The position numbers were made by a program, and so were the translations under genes. From Notospermus geniculatus (Eukaryota; Nemertea; Pilidiophora; Heteronemertea; Lineidae), in NCBI GenBank assembly GCA_002633025.1, contig NMRB01002650.1, forward strand, positions 5,793 to 69,792: 64,000 nt of DNA. Direction: 5' to 3'. Of this stretch, positions 1 through 10,894 are shown piece by piece (positions within the stretch are counted from its first letter, which is position 1; the number at the start of each line of letters is the position of its first letter). The notes beneath the pieces were generated by a model that made no database searches, was not told the origin of the DNA, and saw only the letters and a program-made list of their open reading frames with translations.

Positions 1-2058
1 CTGCAGCCCCAAAAGTAAATGTGCACTGAAATTGGATTCCCCGCATGTTACGAAAGGGAATTTGGAATTGTACTGCATGCTTGGTTGTTCCACAGGACCA
101 TGTTGACATGATCGGAGCATTCTATTAAGCCATTAAAGTCAGCCTCATCACTCAGGTATAGTCATGATGTACATTTAAAAAAAACTCCCGCCAAAATTAC
201 AGGTGGCCGCACGTACAGCAAAGCTGGAGCCAGTGTACCTCGTGGTAAGATACTGCAGCGCCGACAGGCTGAGTTAAAATGAAACGGCCAAATGCCATTA
301 AGAATTTTCCCAACGGTAATTTTTATCTTGTCTCCTGAGTTTATGCATGTTGCTATCATGGCTATTGTTGCTACCGGTAGATCTACTACCATGACTACAG
401 ACTTAAAGCATTCAGTTTACTTGAAAAATCGTAATAGGCCACCTAAGTGTAAAGTCATTTTATCTATTTCGATCATTTCGACCGTTTCGATCATTTCGGC
501 CATTTCGATCATTTCGGCCATTTCATTTCGGGTTTTATAAGTAACCATCAGGTATCAGTGTCAAGAGTTTATGGCCGTTAACCCCAATTGTTTGTTTGTA
601 TGCAACTGTTTGTGCCTCAGTGGGGTAGTGGATGGTTAAAACTTTCTTAAACATGTTAAAAGATCTGGGTGGGACAGGAGAAAAGCTACTCCAAATGTCC
701 CGTACGACACCTCATGGAATCGCCCAGTACTAACTTTCTTGACGGACCGAAGCGCGCGCAATGAGCCGAGCGCCATCTATGAAATCTCGTTGGCAAGTTT
801 ATGAACTAGATAATGCTAGACAGGTGGTGAAGGTAGTATAATTGGACCGATCCATTATCGTTGTTGAAAGGGGTGTGTAACAACCATCTTCCTCTGTTGC
901 GTCCGTATGAAAACAAGCGTTGGGAGTGCTCAGAATGCGTGTCGGCCGATTTTTTTTGCGTGACGGTGGATATTTTAAAGCCGCACACTATGCACCCCTA
1001 CTCACTCCCCAGTTCGGCCGAATAGATAGTGCAACCTCATCTACAGGCGAGCGTAGTGTATAGAACCATAGAACCACATATTATAGCATTACTGCATCGA
1101 GGTTTTGGGAATCCCCTTGGGGAATCCCCAATGCTGTGTATAGTCTTGCGCAACCAGCCACACAGTTGCTACGGTTCCCCAGATTCGAAACAGCGGCTGG
1201 GTGACCGAGACTATGCTCGTCGATTATAACCCAGCTGTCTATAGTGTCTGGCTTTAAGCGTGGCGGTTCCACTACGTAGATTTTTTAACGTGGCGCAGGC
1301 ACAGACGTTGCATTCTAAACATGCTAAACGTGACGGGCCGTCACGTGTTTTTTAATCAGGGAAAACACTGAAAATGAAATAGACGAATTTAAACTAATAA
1401 AAACAGTCTTCTAGAGGTTTTTGAGGTAGTCGAGTCCGAATTTCGTGTCAAACGTCGGAAATTCCTACTCGAACACCCTGAAACTTCCTCTCACGAAAAC
1501 GTGCACCATGTTGGTCATGCGGTGTTTAGAAAAGCTGCGGCTGAAGGCAGCACCGTACATTGTGTGGCCTGTCGACGCTAGAATCATCGCCAATGCGAGG
1601 GACTTACGAATTCTGAATTCTGAAAGTAGTGGACAACATTCTGATCAAAACTATGTCAGAGATCAAAAGCAAACCATGTGCCACTTGTGTTTATGACCGT
1701 CAATCATTCTGTCTTCAATTCCATGAACTGTAGCCTTGGTAGTGACGATCGTCTGACTCATGGTACTTGCTTAATGTTTGAAAATGGGTGGCGTCCACTA
1801 GAGCACCGACAAGATTAGGAAGGGTTGCGGAAGCAAATTATGCCATTTCGGCATCCTCCGCGTCAGACACGAAAAAAAGTGTGCGAATCATCGTTTCCTG
1901 GGACATTACGACGAATCTCTGCAGACATCTGGGAGTGTCCTAGGAATCAATCGTGAAGGGCGCGAAAAGGACAGCGCGCGGGACACATCCAGGATCACAC
2001 CAGGAGTGGTAAAATCATGGACTAGGACAATCGGGTAGATACTGTAGTATGCGGACAA
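1..2058. other. No supportable gene
   Basis: Only short open frames without recognisable domains or paired splice sites. It holds a small minisatellite at 465-531 and is otherwise unremarkable. Confidence 0.5.
465..531. repeat. Short minisatellite, TTTCG-based
   Basis: Imperfect repeats of a roughly 9-18 base unit built from ATCATTTCGGCC and ATTTCG run for about 67 bases. No coding sense was found. Confidence 0.7.
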
Positions 2059-2060
2059 TA

Positions 2061-2188
2061 GAGAGTTTTCGCAAAGCCCCCGAAACGCCAACGCGAACGC
2101 CAATCCCATTGTTCGATGCCACCGAGAGAGCACCGAACAATAGGATAGACGTTCGTGTCGGCGTTTCGGGGCCTTTGCGAAAACTCCC
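2061..2188. mobile_element. Foldback MITE, TA-flanked
   Basis: A 128-base segment whose halves are inverted copies. The left end reads GAGAGTTTTCGCAAAG and the reverse complement of the right end reads GGGAGTTTTCGCAAAG, with about 60 bases per arm. TA lies on both sides, which fits a Tc1/mariner-type MITE. It has no coding capacity. Confidence 0.6.
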
Positions 2189-3736
2189 TAATATGAGGAA
2201 ATAATGCAAGGTTATAAATTTGGCGACGACTTTGGGTTTTCTCATATGTCATATGGAATTAGGAAATGCGGCAATGGAAAGCCGACCTTAAACTCCTCCA
2301 CGCCGAACATGTTAACTTTTCCGTGTCTTGACCGCAAATGTCTTGACGGCTTCGCGCACTCGCTTATTTCGATCCGCGTCAGTTCCGCGCATTCCTGAAA
2401 CAGCCCGCGTGGGTTCTGCTTGCCTTCGCGAAGCTGCCCGCACCGCGGGGCCTTCAGGAGCGGAAGTGTTAAGGCGGGATGTCCTGACGATGTCTGCACG
2501 ACAATGCAGACAAATTGCCGAAAGTGTCGGGAAGTTCATTTCCGCGTCCAAATTTTGGTCTCGATCAAAACTTCGATGCGGAAGTTTCGCCCTCTCCCGA
2601 ACGTGCAGCAATGCCGGGAACTGTGCAGGAATGATAAAGACAGTGAACGGAACCTTTCAAGAATAGGATGCGGAGAGGTTGCCGAATGAATGCGGATTCA
2701 CTAAATTTGCGTTCCGTGTCTTGTCCGCGCCCTAGTGGACGCTAGGTTTAAGACACTTTAGGTCAACATACAATGAATCACTACCAACTTGAGGTTAGAT
2801 GGATATCAATTTACGGTATGTGGTGACCCGGTGTGGTGAACTTAGAGATGCGCAGACAAATAAGCGGTTTGCCTCTCTGAAACAAGCGTGGTCGGCAGTG
2901 GGTGGCGCCGAACAGAGCTCTTTCAGGGATTATTACTGATTGAGAGAATGTTTATTTGTATGATTTTTGGAAAGTTTGGAGCTTTATTTGCCCTAAATGG
3001 CGCGTTTCTCGAGAGTAGGTAGTAAAAGTTAGAAAGTTTTTTATTTTGACAATCAACGGAAAATATAGGCGGCGGCAAAACAAGCCAACTACTGCCCCCC
3101 TGAGCCAACAAAAAAACGTGATTTTCATGCGGATTTTGGGCAAAAAATGGCAAAAAGAGGACTTCTGCCCCTGAGAGACTCCTCCCCCCTGGACCAAAAA
3201 GTTAAATACGGCCCTGTTTGCCGACATTGATCGGCTATTTTTGAGACCCCTGGGTCCGACGAAAGAGAACAAGGGTATGGCAACTGAGCCAAAGGTGGCG
3301 GAGACAGGTAATGACGGCAGAGGTGAGACAGCGACGGGGGCCGACGCAAAGGTAGAAAGATACAATGTCTTCATCACCTTTGCCAAAACAATGACAGTTG
3401 AGTTTTCATGGATAGAAAGTGGTTTTTATTTCAATTCCTACCTATATATTTGGAATACCCTCAGGTCGCCATAATTACAATGGTAACATCCATCTCAAAC
3501 TCAATAAAAAATTTTAAAAAACCTCCCGGCGCGGCCCTCCTCAGAAAACTGAGAGTGGAAGGATGCTAACCAACTATTTTTTTACATGGCCTTAGGCTAG
3601 GTGCTGCACTCTAAGAACTGAAAGCAGAATTCCTGATATCAACATCCCGCCGTGTCCCGATTGTCGAATGCGTCGCGAAAACGCCACGAAAGTTTAAAAA
3701 AATTAGCCAAAAAATTGTTTTTTGTGAAATAAACCT
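2189..3736. other. No supportable gene
   Basis: Open frames of 76-144 codons overlap on both strands, but none shows a domain, signal peptide or splice pattern. The part at 2320-2700 is richer in G+C and in CCG/CGG words than its surroundings. Confidence 0.4.
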
Positions 3737-3880
3737 CAGTTGTCGGCAGTTGCCTGTAGTTGTCGGTAATTAAACTCTAGTTGTCGGTAATTAAACTCTA
3801 GTTGTCGGTAGTTGTCGGCAGTTGACGGTAGTTGTCGGGAGTTGACGGTAGTTGTCGGTAGTTGACGGTAGTTGTCGGTA
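3737..3880. repeat. Minisatellite, GTTGTCGGTA unit
   Basis: About fourteen imperfect copies of a 10-base unit (GTTGTCGGTA alternating with GTTGACGGTA), interrupted twice by AATTAAACTCTA. Frames across it encode artefactual repeats. Confidence 0.85.
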
Positions 3881-3904
3881 AATAGTTTCTCTCGCATTTT
3901 CTCC

Positions 3905-3929
3905 CTATCAGGAGAGTTTCTCCTGATAG
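3905..3929. repeat. Perfect 11-base hairpin
   Basis: CTATCAGGAGA and TCTCCTGATAG are perfect inverted copies around a 3-base loop. It lies directly beside the minisatellite, and more TCTCC words follow to 3990. Its role is unknown. Confidence 0.7.
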
Positions 3930-4463
3930 TGGACATCATTTTTCTCCATATCGGGCGATTTCTCCCAATACGGAGAATTTCTCCATAAATGTACAGTTCC
4001 CCTAGCTGCCTACGGTACCGTTCTAAAATTGAGACAACAAACAACATGAAACAAGCGTCAACAGTGTTCAGTTGAGCATGTTGAGACCACGGTGACTTTG
4101 CACCATACCCTGTTACCTACTACTACTATAATATGAAAATGTCCAACGACATGTGAGCGCACAGCGCGTCTGGGTCGGGGGGAAGCCCCCCGAACCCCCC
4201 CTTTCTGGGGGAAACCCCCAGGCCCCTAGCCTGATAGTCCTCCGAGCGAGTCATGGGGCGCTGCCTGGCCATGGTGGTGGTGTAGGCCTGACGGCAGTGC
4301 CATATTCTCCCGCCAAAACTGTGCAGTGAGACCTGGAAAGATTCTGACGTCACATGCCATTCTCATCAAAACTGTGTAGTGAGACGTGGATGGATTCTCG
4401 ACCAATGACGTTGCGTCTTGCGACGTGGTGACGTTTGCTTAGCAACGCCTTAGGCTATTGCAA

Positions 4464-4550
4464 ATGGCGGCGGTCGCGTTTGCTGCGGGAGGAGCGCAAA
4501 TCATGCGAGATTTAGGCCCATTTCAGAAAAAAATGCCCTGTATTTCATTC
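4464..4550 (+). CDS. Candidate first exon, unknown protein
   Basis: An open exon of 29 codons starts ATGGCGGCGG and ends exactly at a good donor, GTAAGG, in phase 0. It is inside the 4088-5444 TIR element, so it could be a captured first exon or an element-encoded leader. Open frames follow at 4556-4768 and 4738-5064, but I recognise neither and found no convincing acceptor. Coding status is an inference from the start and donor alone. Confidence 0.3.
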
Positions 4551-5017
4551 GTAAGGTGCTTCAGATAACTATTCAAGTTGTTGCTGAGGATGTAGCGCCT
4601 ACGTTGGGTCTAAACACACGGGTGAGCTGCTCACGCACGGAACGGGAGCTAACGAGACTTTGCGAGGCTTGGCTCAAATTGGAAGTCGACAAAAACTTCT
4701 TTTCCCGGCAAAGTCGTTCAACTAAACTACTTCTTTTATGGCACAAGTATTTTGGGAATTTCCGATGAACGAAATGGGCACTCTATCAAAAATTATGGGC
4801 GCCAGGGAAGAAAGACACATCCCTGAATTCGTTACCTCGGTTCTGGATTGTCTCCATCCCCCCGGTGTGAACGTTACATCTTTGTCTTGTTGCATTTTGG
4901 GCGCCATATTTGCTTCACTAGGCCTACCAATACATTTTGGTACTCCGCAAAGATTGTATTTTCACAACAGAATAATAAAATTAGAAATTAAACAAAGTTT
5001 TGGGAGTAATCCATTCA

Positions 5018-5197
5018 CTTTGATCCGTGGATACATTCGGGTCCCAGTCTGCCAAGATCATTGAAGATGGCCGCCATGTCGACACTCAGTGTTAGTTTAT
5101 AGCAATCTCCCGCTGGGTGACCGAAATCGACCTAATTCAATGTAATTCGGGCGGCCATCTTGGCAGACTGGGACCCGAATGTATCCACGGATCAAAG
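5018..5197. repeat. Foldback with perfect 41-base arms
   Basis: Arms at 5018-5058 and 5157-5197 are perfect inverted copies (they contain GATCCGTGGATACATTCGGG), separated by 98 bases. It is nested in the TIR element at 4088-5444 and is probably a younger MITE, since its arms are unmutated. Confidence 0.8.
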
Positions 5198-5620
5198 TCT
5201 TCGAATTTCTCCCCAATCTTCACAAGAGTGATAATTTTGGGGATGTGCCATTTTAAAATATACAGTGTTTTCGGACTACAGAAATGTATTGCTATGCATA
5301 AGTAACGTTTTATTTGACATGAAAACGTACATGAAAATCGGGTACAGTGTAGCCTATGTGTAGAACATTTTCCGGAAGCACTTGTTTCTCCACCTGTATA
5401 TTATAGTAGTAGTAGGTAAGAGGGTATGGTGCAAAGTCACCGTGTTGAGACAACAACCCAATAACTTGCGTCAACAAGGTTTTTTCACTTATTTTTTGCC
5501 AATTAACTATGAGAAAGTTCAATTAATTTACATATCTTCTGAGAGTTTGAATGCATTTGGAATAGGCAGAACGTGACAAAACTTGGGGTAGGCTAGGCCT
5601 AGGCTAGGCCTACCTAGAAA

Positions 5621-5690
5621 GGCCGAAACGGACCGAAACGTGCCGGAACGGACCGAAACGAGCCGAAACGGACCTATAATATGCCGAAAC
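5621..5690. repeat. Minisatellite, GACCGAAACG unit
   Basis: Seven or so copies of a roughly 10-base unit GACCGAAACG/AGCCGAAACG. It is the inverted counterpart of the array at 6979-7040, and both are bordered by TAGGCCTA-type words and CCTTTCTA. Confidence 0.8.
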
Positions 5691-6053
5691 TGACAATTGG
5701 AAGGTGTCAAAAGGGAAAGAAAAGACACAATGACAACTGAATTATCATGATTAAGTAAATAAATGCTTTTATTATTATTATTATGATTACAGGCTTTTGC
5801 CCCCCCCCCCCCCCGAAAAAAACTGAAAATGAAATTCAAATTAGGGGCCTACGGTAGGTCCTATGCATCCTCTGAGATGCAGTTTCCCCACCGTCCCCAC
5901 TCCCCACAGCTGACATCATAATCACCTGATCATCACTCAGCTTGGTGAGGGAAAATGACCTTTTAGAGGAAAAAAATTGTCCCTTTTTGCGGGGGGGGGG
6001 GGGGGGGGCATTTGCCCCTGTCCCAACCCGTTACCTCCCCCCTGGATGTCCAT
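5691..6053. other. Non-coding, homopolymer tracts
   Basis: This stretch holds a poly-C run near 5800-5814 and a poly-G run near 5991-6008. Both are likely assembly-sensitive. No gene is seen. Confidence 0.6.
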
Positions 6054-6224
6054 TAGGGACACACACCGCATGAGCTACTGCAAAATCTTGTCCGCAGTCA
6101 GGTGTACTTCACTGCGGACAGAAATTAGGTCATCCAGGTGTGCTGTGTGTATTTATATATCGTGGTATGCAGGGCTGGCCTAATACATTAGTTTCGCAGT
6201 AGCTCACGCGGACTGTGCCCCTTA
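6054..6224. mobile_element. Foldback MITE with inner hairpin
   Basis: The outer arms share TGAGCTACTGC and GGACAC/GGGCAC as inverted copies (6054-6081 and 6196-6224). Inside them TGTCCGCAGT and ACTGCGGACA (6089-6098, 6111-6120) form a perfect 10-base hairpin. It has no coding capacity. Confidence 0.5.
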
Positions 6225-6978
6225 TGCACATTATCCACGCCTGTGTGATAATTTCATGAATTGCTAAAATTTTGAGACATACATGTAGGCCTACATTACA
6301 AAAGACAAAAATCTCGGACGTCAGCATAACTCAGTTATCCTAACTGAACGACTTAATAATACGGTAGGTAGGCCTAGGCCCCTAGGCCTAAAGGGTTTTT
6401 CAAAAGCCTCCTGCTTTTGGGGGTAGCATGCCCACAAGGCTTCCTCAGTAGCTGAAGAACCTTATTTGTGATATCAACTCGCTCACAGAATGAATGGTCG
6501 CCTTGACTAATAAGCGGATCCTTTGATCTACAGTTCATTCCAAATCCCAGTGGTGCGAGGTTTTCAGCCGATATTTCCGCAACGGCTGGGTCAAATTCAA
6601 CATACCATACATCAATTAAGTTGTCTTTCTTGCCAATCTTTCTGCTATCTTCATTTTTCGCGTAAGGCCTGCATAACGGATCCCTTTCTCAAAACCCATT
6701 TCGTTTCGCTACGCTGTTCAGTGCAGTTTACACATGCGCGATGCATTGCGTCATTTCAAAATGGCCACCATTTCGGCCGTAAACACCACCTGTGATTTGT
6801 GAAAGAACTTTTTTCTGTCACGTTTTTCGGGAAAATGACAGTGATGATGGCTGTACCGCCAAGAAAGACAAGTTGATTGACGTATGTTTCATCAAAATCG
6901 GCCCAGCGGTTGCGGAGCTATCGTTGATAAACCACATGTGCCAATCGGAACTGGAATGGAGAGTAGACCTAGGCCTAA
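6225..6978. other. No supportable gene
   Basis: Two open frames on the + strand (6523-6795 and 6792-7070) lack recognisable domains. TAGGCCTA words cluster near 6365-6390. Confidence 0.4.
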
Positions 6979-7040
6979 TTTCGGTCCGTTTCGGCAGGTT
7001 TCGGTCCGTTTCGGCACATTTCGGCCCGTTTCGGCCTTTC
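6979..7040. repeat. Minisatellite, GTTTCGGTCC unit
   Basis: Six copies of TTTCGGTCCG/TTTCGGCACA. This is the reverse complement of the 5621-5690 array, and its right border CCTTTCTA also matches that array inverted. Confidence 0.8.
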
Positions 7041-7184
7041 TATGAACCGCAAAACTTGAATGGACCGTGAGGCGTGATAGGCCTATGCCGGGAATACACT
7101 CATGCTTCCTGTCCCACTGCGGACCAAGTTTTCTATCTACTTTTTCGTGTTCAGGTCGTTCTAACAATCTGACATCAATTTCAG

Positions 7185-7699
7185 GTGGATCTCTCTACTC
7201 CATGCTACCCCACTCTTTCACGTTGTGTCAGTCTCGATACTGACATGACCGAGCAAGAAAGTTGTCCACGGGAGATGGCGACAATCAAGCTGACACTAGA
7301 ATGCAATGTGTGTGAGACTATTACCTGTCATGCCTGTCAAGCTATTGGAATATCACTGTTAAAATCACAACATGAAGAAAGTGAAGACTCTGACATTCAT
7401 TCTTCTCGTACTTGTCGTTCCCTTTCTTCGGGCAATATGAGTTACAAATGTATTGAAAACCCATACCTACAGACAGAGACTGTGCCTGTACAGCAGTTTC
7501 TTGAGACAAAGGACACTGTTGCTCTGATATCTAGTGCAGTTATTTGTTCTCCTGAGTCTACAAGTAAACATTTCGAACCCAAACCTATGGTGGTTGCAAG
7601 TGAAAAAGACAAGGATATCAAGGAGGATTACAGTTTTTGTGTATGGTAGTGGACGTGGAATTGAAGCCAGGGATAAATGAAGTGGTGTTGAGTTGTAAG
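7185..7699 (+). CDS. TRAPPC10: Probable TRAPPC10 internal exon (frameshifted)
   Basis: The exon is bordered by an acceptor (CAATTTCAG before 7185) and a donor (GTAAGAG from 7700). The first frame stays open for 154 codons, contains KLTLECNVCETITC, and ends TAG at 7647-7649. A second frame then gives VVDVELKPGINEVVLSCK up to the donor, a beta-sandwich-like phrase of the kind found in the C-terminal half of TRAPPC10. TRAPPC10 is a large subunit of the TRAPPII tethering complex at the Golgi. The assignment rests mainly on the second exon at 10639-10894. The frame change near 7640 is either a mutation or an assembly error, and the middle of this exon is poorly conserved and could belong elsewhere. 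Confidence 0.45.
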
Positions 7700-9056
7700 G
7701 TAAGAGTTATACTGTTGATCATGAAATTGAACTGGCATTTATTCTGTTGACTTCCAAAATGAGAACTTGTATGGAATGGAAATTTTAGAAATACTGCATG
7801 TCATGAACTTGGCAATACCTGTTCATTGGTGGAACTGCTAAATTCATGCGAGGCGCACGCATAGTGAGTGCTTGGGGGACGTAATGAAGTCATACCCTTT
7901 CGAGTCATGCCGATTTACCGGCGGTGATGGCATTCCGTTAACTCCACACCAACACCGCCGATTCAATCCAATGAAATTCGTGTCAGCCGCCACAGATCAA
8001 CAGGGTGGCCAATCAGAGACTGCGTTACAGACACCGAAGGCATGTACGGTGCAGCAATGTTTACTTCTGGGTTCGGCTCTTGTGTGGCGATGTAAATTCA
8101 AATCTGATTAGTCGAGATTGGGCTGTTTCATCAAGCAACCGTTCCGGACGATATGATCAGCCATGATTTATTTATGCAAAAACAGCAATAAACAAAAAAT
8201 AATAATTTCCTGCGGTCTAGTTATAGGCTATAATTATCGGACGGAAGTTTCTTCTTGACAACAACTTTTATTAATTTGAAAAACAATCATGTCGTATTTG
8301 CAGTGGGGGTGCACCACAAGAGCACAGCATTCCTGACAGATTTTCTTCTGGAGTGGGCCTGGGGTTTGTGGTGTGAGCCGTGCGAACTAAGCGCAAAACC
8401 CAGGTTAGCCTGGATGGTTCGAGTGGCATAAAGACGTCATTTCATCACATGACATTGCTGACATCATGGATGACGCGACGGCAATCTCAGTGACGTTGTG
8501 ACATTTAAAAAAATCCTGAACAGCATTGTTATTTTCGTTAATATCATATTTTGATATTTCGAAAACTATAAAGCTGCGATTAATGGACACCTGGAATGTG
8601 GAAGCGGTATAATGCTATGCATTTTTGCATACAACTCCGCCAACATATAATCGCTTCTGCATCCCGTATACCGCATTCCGGATGTCTGGTAAACGCAGCT
8701 TTAGTCATATCAAAATTCTGGCTTCGTGTTCGTAAGGACATTTCCCAGGTCTGTCTACTTGTGCACACCAAGTTTGGGTGAGATCCGTTAGTCAGTCTTG
8801 GAGAAAATTGCGAACAAACAAACACACCTCTTCTCAAATTTTAGTGTGATGCATGACTTCCTTGCTGTTGGTTGGGTTAATGCCTTGTGACTAGTTAGTA
8901 CATGTAGTATGTGCAGTTCAAAATCCTGCATTCTGCATAATGCATCGTGTAGAAATCGGCTAACCTCTTCCTACACTCTGCAGCAAGCAGCCAGATTCCG
9001 TGTTGAACGCTTTGGGATTTTCTCGTGCGCCCAATCAGAAGCCTCTTTGCGATAAT
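7700..9056. other. Probable intron, no gene seen
   Basis: Lies between the two TRAPPC10-like exons. It holds short open frames without domains and an imperfect inverted repeat around 8590-8700. No further exon was recognised here. Confidence 0.4.
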
Positions 9057-9470
9057 TTATTCATACGAGTACCGGGTACGCCGTTCAATTTCGTAGCGAA
9101 CAACACTAGCCTGCTGGTACATAATTGACTTCCCACTGCCAGTCCTACAACAGACTAACAAATAGTCTCCATCGAATATTGCCTTCGCGGCTTCTTTTTG
9201 AGTACTTGTAAGTCCTTCCACGGAGAATTTGCAATCGAATAAAGTTTCATCGACCACCATCTTGTCATCATACCCGAGCTGCCGATGCAAGCTTTGCCAT
9301 GATTGGTTGCTATTTTTGGGACCGTGGAAATCCTTGAACACGGAATGTGGTTTGCTTGCGTGAAGGTCAAGGGAGGAGAAGCCGAGTCTTGACCTGAACT
9401 CAGTGAAGATGAAATCCTGGGGTCTGATAACTGAGAGTTTTTGCAACAGCCTGATATAGGCCTTCGACAA
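9057..9470 (-). pseudogene. RecQ-like helicase fragment
   Basis: The 137-codon frame carries LTSTQKEAAKAIFDGDYLL followed by a Walker A motif, CRTGSGKS, then IMYQ. That order (Q motif, spacer, TGSGKS, F/YQ) is typical of RecQ-type superfamily 2 helicases, which unwind DNA using ATP. The Asp-Glu box and all later motifs are missing, because the frame ends about 25 residues after Walker A. An open frame to 9559 in another phase may be upstream sequence. It lies on the strand opposite the TRAPPC10-like exons, inside their intron. The truncation suggests a retrocopy or transposon relic, although a single exon of a larger gene is possible. Confidence 0.6.
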
Positions 9471-9694
9471 AGTAATGATTCACCAATTGTTAGGGTGCGC
9501 TTAAAACCATTGAAGAATCCTCGGTAAATGTTGCTGTAGACCGAACTGGGGTTTTGCAAAAACTCACTTAAGCCATAGCATCCACTACATTTTATTCTTT
9601 CCTGGTTGCATTCCAGGCTGATTGATGTCCAAGCAGTCTCTTCTGTTCAACAACTTTGCATCAACTACCACTCTTCAGAGTTCCTTCAGTGTAT

Positions 9695-9763
9695 GACGGA
9701 CTACCATCTGATGTTTTCTGTGGTGTCAGACGGACTACCATCTGATGTTTTCTGTGGTGTCAG
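9695..9763. repeat. 34-base tandem duplication
   Basis: GACGGACTACCATCTGATGT plus the next 14 bases occurs twice in immediate succession with no differences. This is a recent microduplication. Confidence 0.85.
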
Positions 9764-9877
9764 ATCAACCAACAGTCACTCTTACTCCTCAAAAAGGTAA
9801 AGTGTCCATTTACTCTTTCGACTAGGATAAATTGGGTGTTATCCCACCGCCTGTTGCGCCCGAAAGCGGGATGATAA

Positions 9878-10330
9878 GGCCATTCAACATAAATTACTTG
9901 TTTATCATCATTCAACCTTATGATATTGGGGAGGGAGGGCCTTTGATATTTGATATTTGATATCTTGTATTGGTCGGTGACAATGTTTGATCGGGAGGGC
10001 CTTTGGTATTTGATATTTTGAGAGTACTGCTTCAAAAATTTCATACAGAAATGGATTACATGCAATACAAGCCAGTTTTTTGTCTCGCCAGTAATAGGAT
10101 CCTCCGTGGCGCAATGGATATCAATTATGAAAAGCCCATCAGGCCTGGGAAAATCAGGTCAGGAGGTTGTTTGAGACGATAACAAAAATCAATAGGTGAA
10201 GCAGAGGGCAAGAATTTGGAGCGGACGGTACCGGTACCTTGATATTTGATCAAATATGAAAATAATCGGCACGGGAGCTAAATGTTGGGACGGGCGGTGA
10301 TGATAAACAAGTAATTTATGTTGAATGACC
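9878..10330. mobile_element. PIF/Harbinger-type MITE, TSD TAA
   Basis: A 453-base element with ends GGCCATTCAACATAAATTAC and, inverted, GGTCATTCAACATAAATTAC; the match runs about 34 bases. TAA flanks it at 9875-9877 and 10331-10333. A 3-base TWA target duplication is the hallmark of PIF/Harbinger. The inside holds GATATTTGATATT simple repeats and two copies of GGGAGGGCCTTTGRTATTTG. It has no transposase. Confidence 0.75.
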
Positions 10331-10638
10331 TAATACCTCTGCTGTGACCTTGATTCAAGAGGTCAAGGTCAATGAAAGGTCACCCTGTAACACTCTTTCA
10401 TAAGAAAAGAACTTGTATTTAGTCAGTTTTGATCTATCTGAACATTTTTTGGCTCTGAATAATCCTGGTGCCAGTTTTGGTGAAGACCATTCAGGGAACA
10501 ATATAACATGTATAATGGACATTTGGAAATCTGCAGTCTTTGCTAAGGTCGTGAACGGCGACTTTGCTATTCATAGTTTTAGGCTGAAGGATACGGTACC
10601 TAGAACATTTTGATCTTAGATTATTTTCATTTCTTTAG

Positions 10639-10894
10639 GTACCGGTACATTTTATGCTGGTCTCCCGCAAGATGTTCTTCTAACAATCAGCACAGGCAGT
10701 ATGGTATAAAAAAGGACTCTGTGCTGAAAATGCTTCCTACATGTCCTAGCGATGGCTTGACATTGAAGATCAAGGATGTTCCAGATGATACCTGCATTGA
10801 ACTCTCTGACTTACAACCTTATGAGACAGTAGAATATCAGGTAGAAGCTGCTGCGGATCTGTCAGGAAATATAAAAGCGGGCTTCACACACCAG
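10639..10894 (+). CDS. TRAPPC10: Probable TRAPPC10 exon
   Basis: Acceptor TTTCTTTAG precedes 10639 and donor GTAAAC follows at 10895. The first frame reads GTFYAGLPQDVLLTISTGSM, and after a one-base frame change the second continues DSVLKMLPTCPSDGLTLKI, then PDDTCIELSDLQPYETVEY. The AG(L/I)PQ.V..T..TG phrase is the part I recall from the C-terminal region of TRAPPC10, a TRAPPII subunit acting in Golgi trafficking. The frame change sits in a TATAAAAAA run near 10705, so a homopolymer sequencing error is plausible. It lies downstream of the 7185-7699 exon on the same strand. Other exons of the gene should lie outside the window or were not recognised. Confidence 0.6.

Larger units (their letters stand above)
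4088..5444. mobile_element. 1.36 kb TIR element with 7-base TSD
   Basis: The ends are inverted copies starting CACGGTGACTTTGCACCATA, with about 45 near-perfect bases each. They are flanked by TTGAGAC at 4081-4087 and 5445-5451. No transposase is recognisable inside, so it is probably non-autonomous. The 7-base duplication does not settle a superfamily, although hAT or Merlin would normally give 8. It contains a smaller foldback and a candidate coding exon. G/C-rich hairpins near 4175-4235 are part of it. Confidence 0.75.

Noticed and set aside
3736-4047. 103-codon - strand frame with NYRQL repeats
   Set aside because: It is the translation of the GTTGTCGGTA minisatellite, not a gene.
5977-6183. 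Gly/Pro-rich frame at the poly-G tract
   Set aside because: It starts with a homopolymer artefact and covers a foldback MITE.
9057-9559. Complete helicase gene
   Set aside because: Only the Q motif to Walker A region is present; later motifs are absent on this strand.
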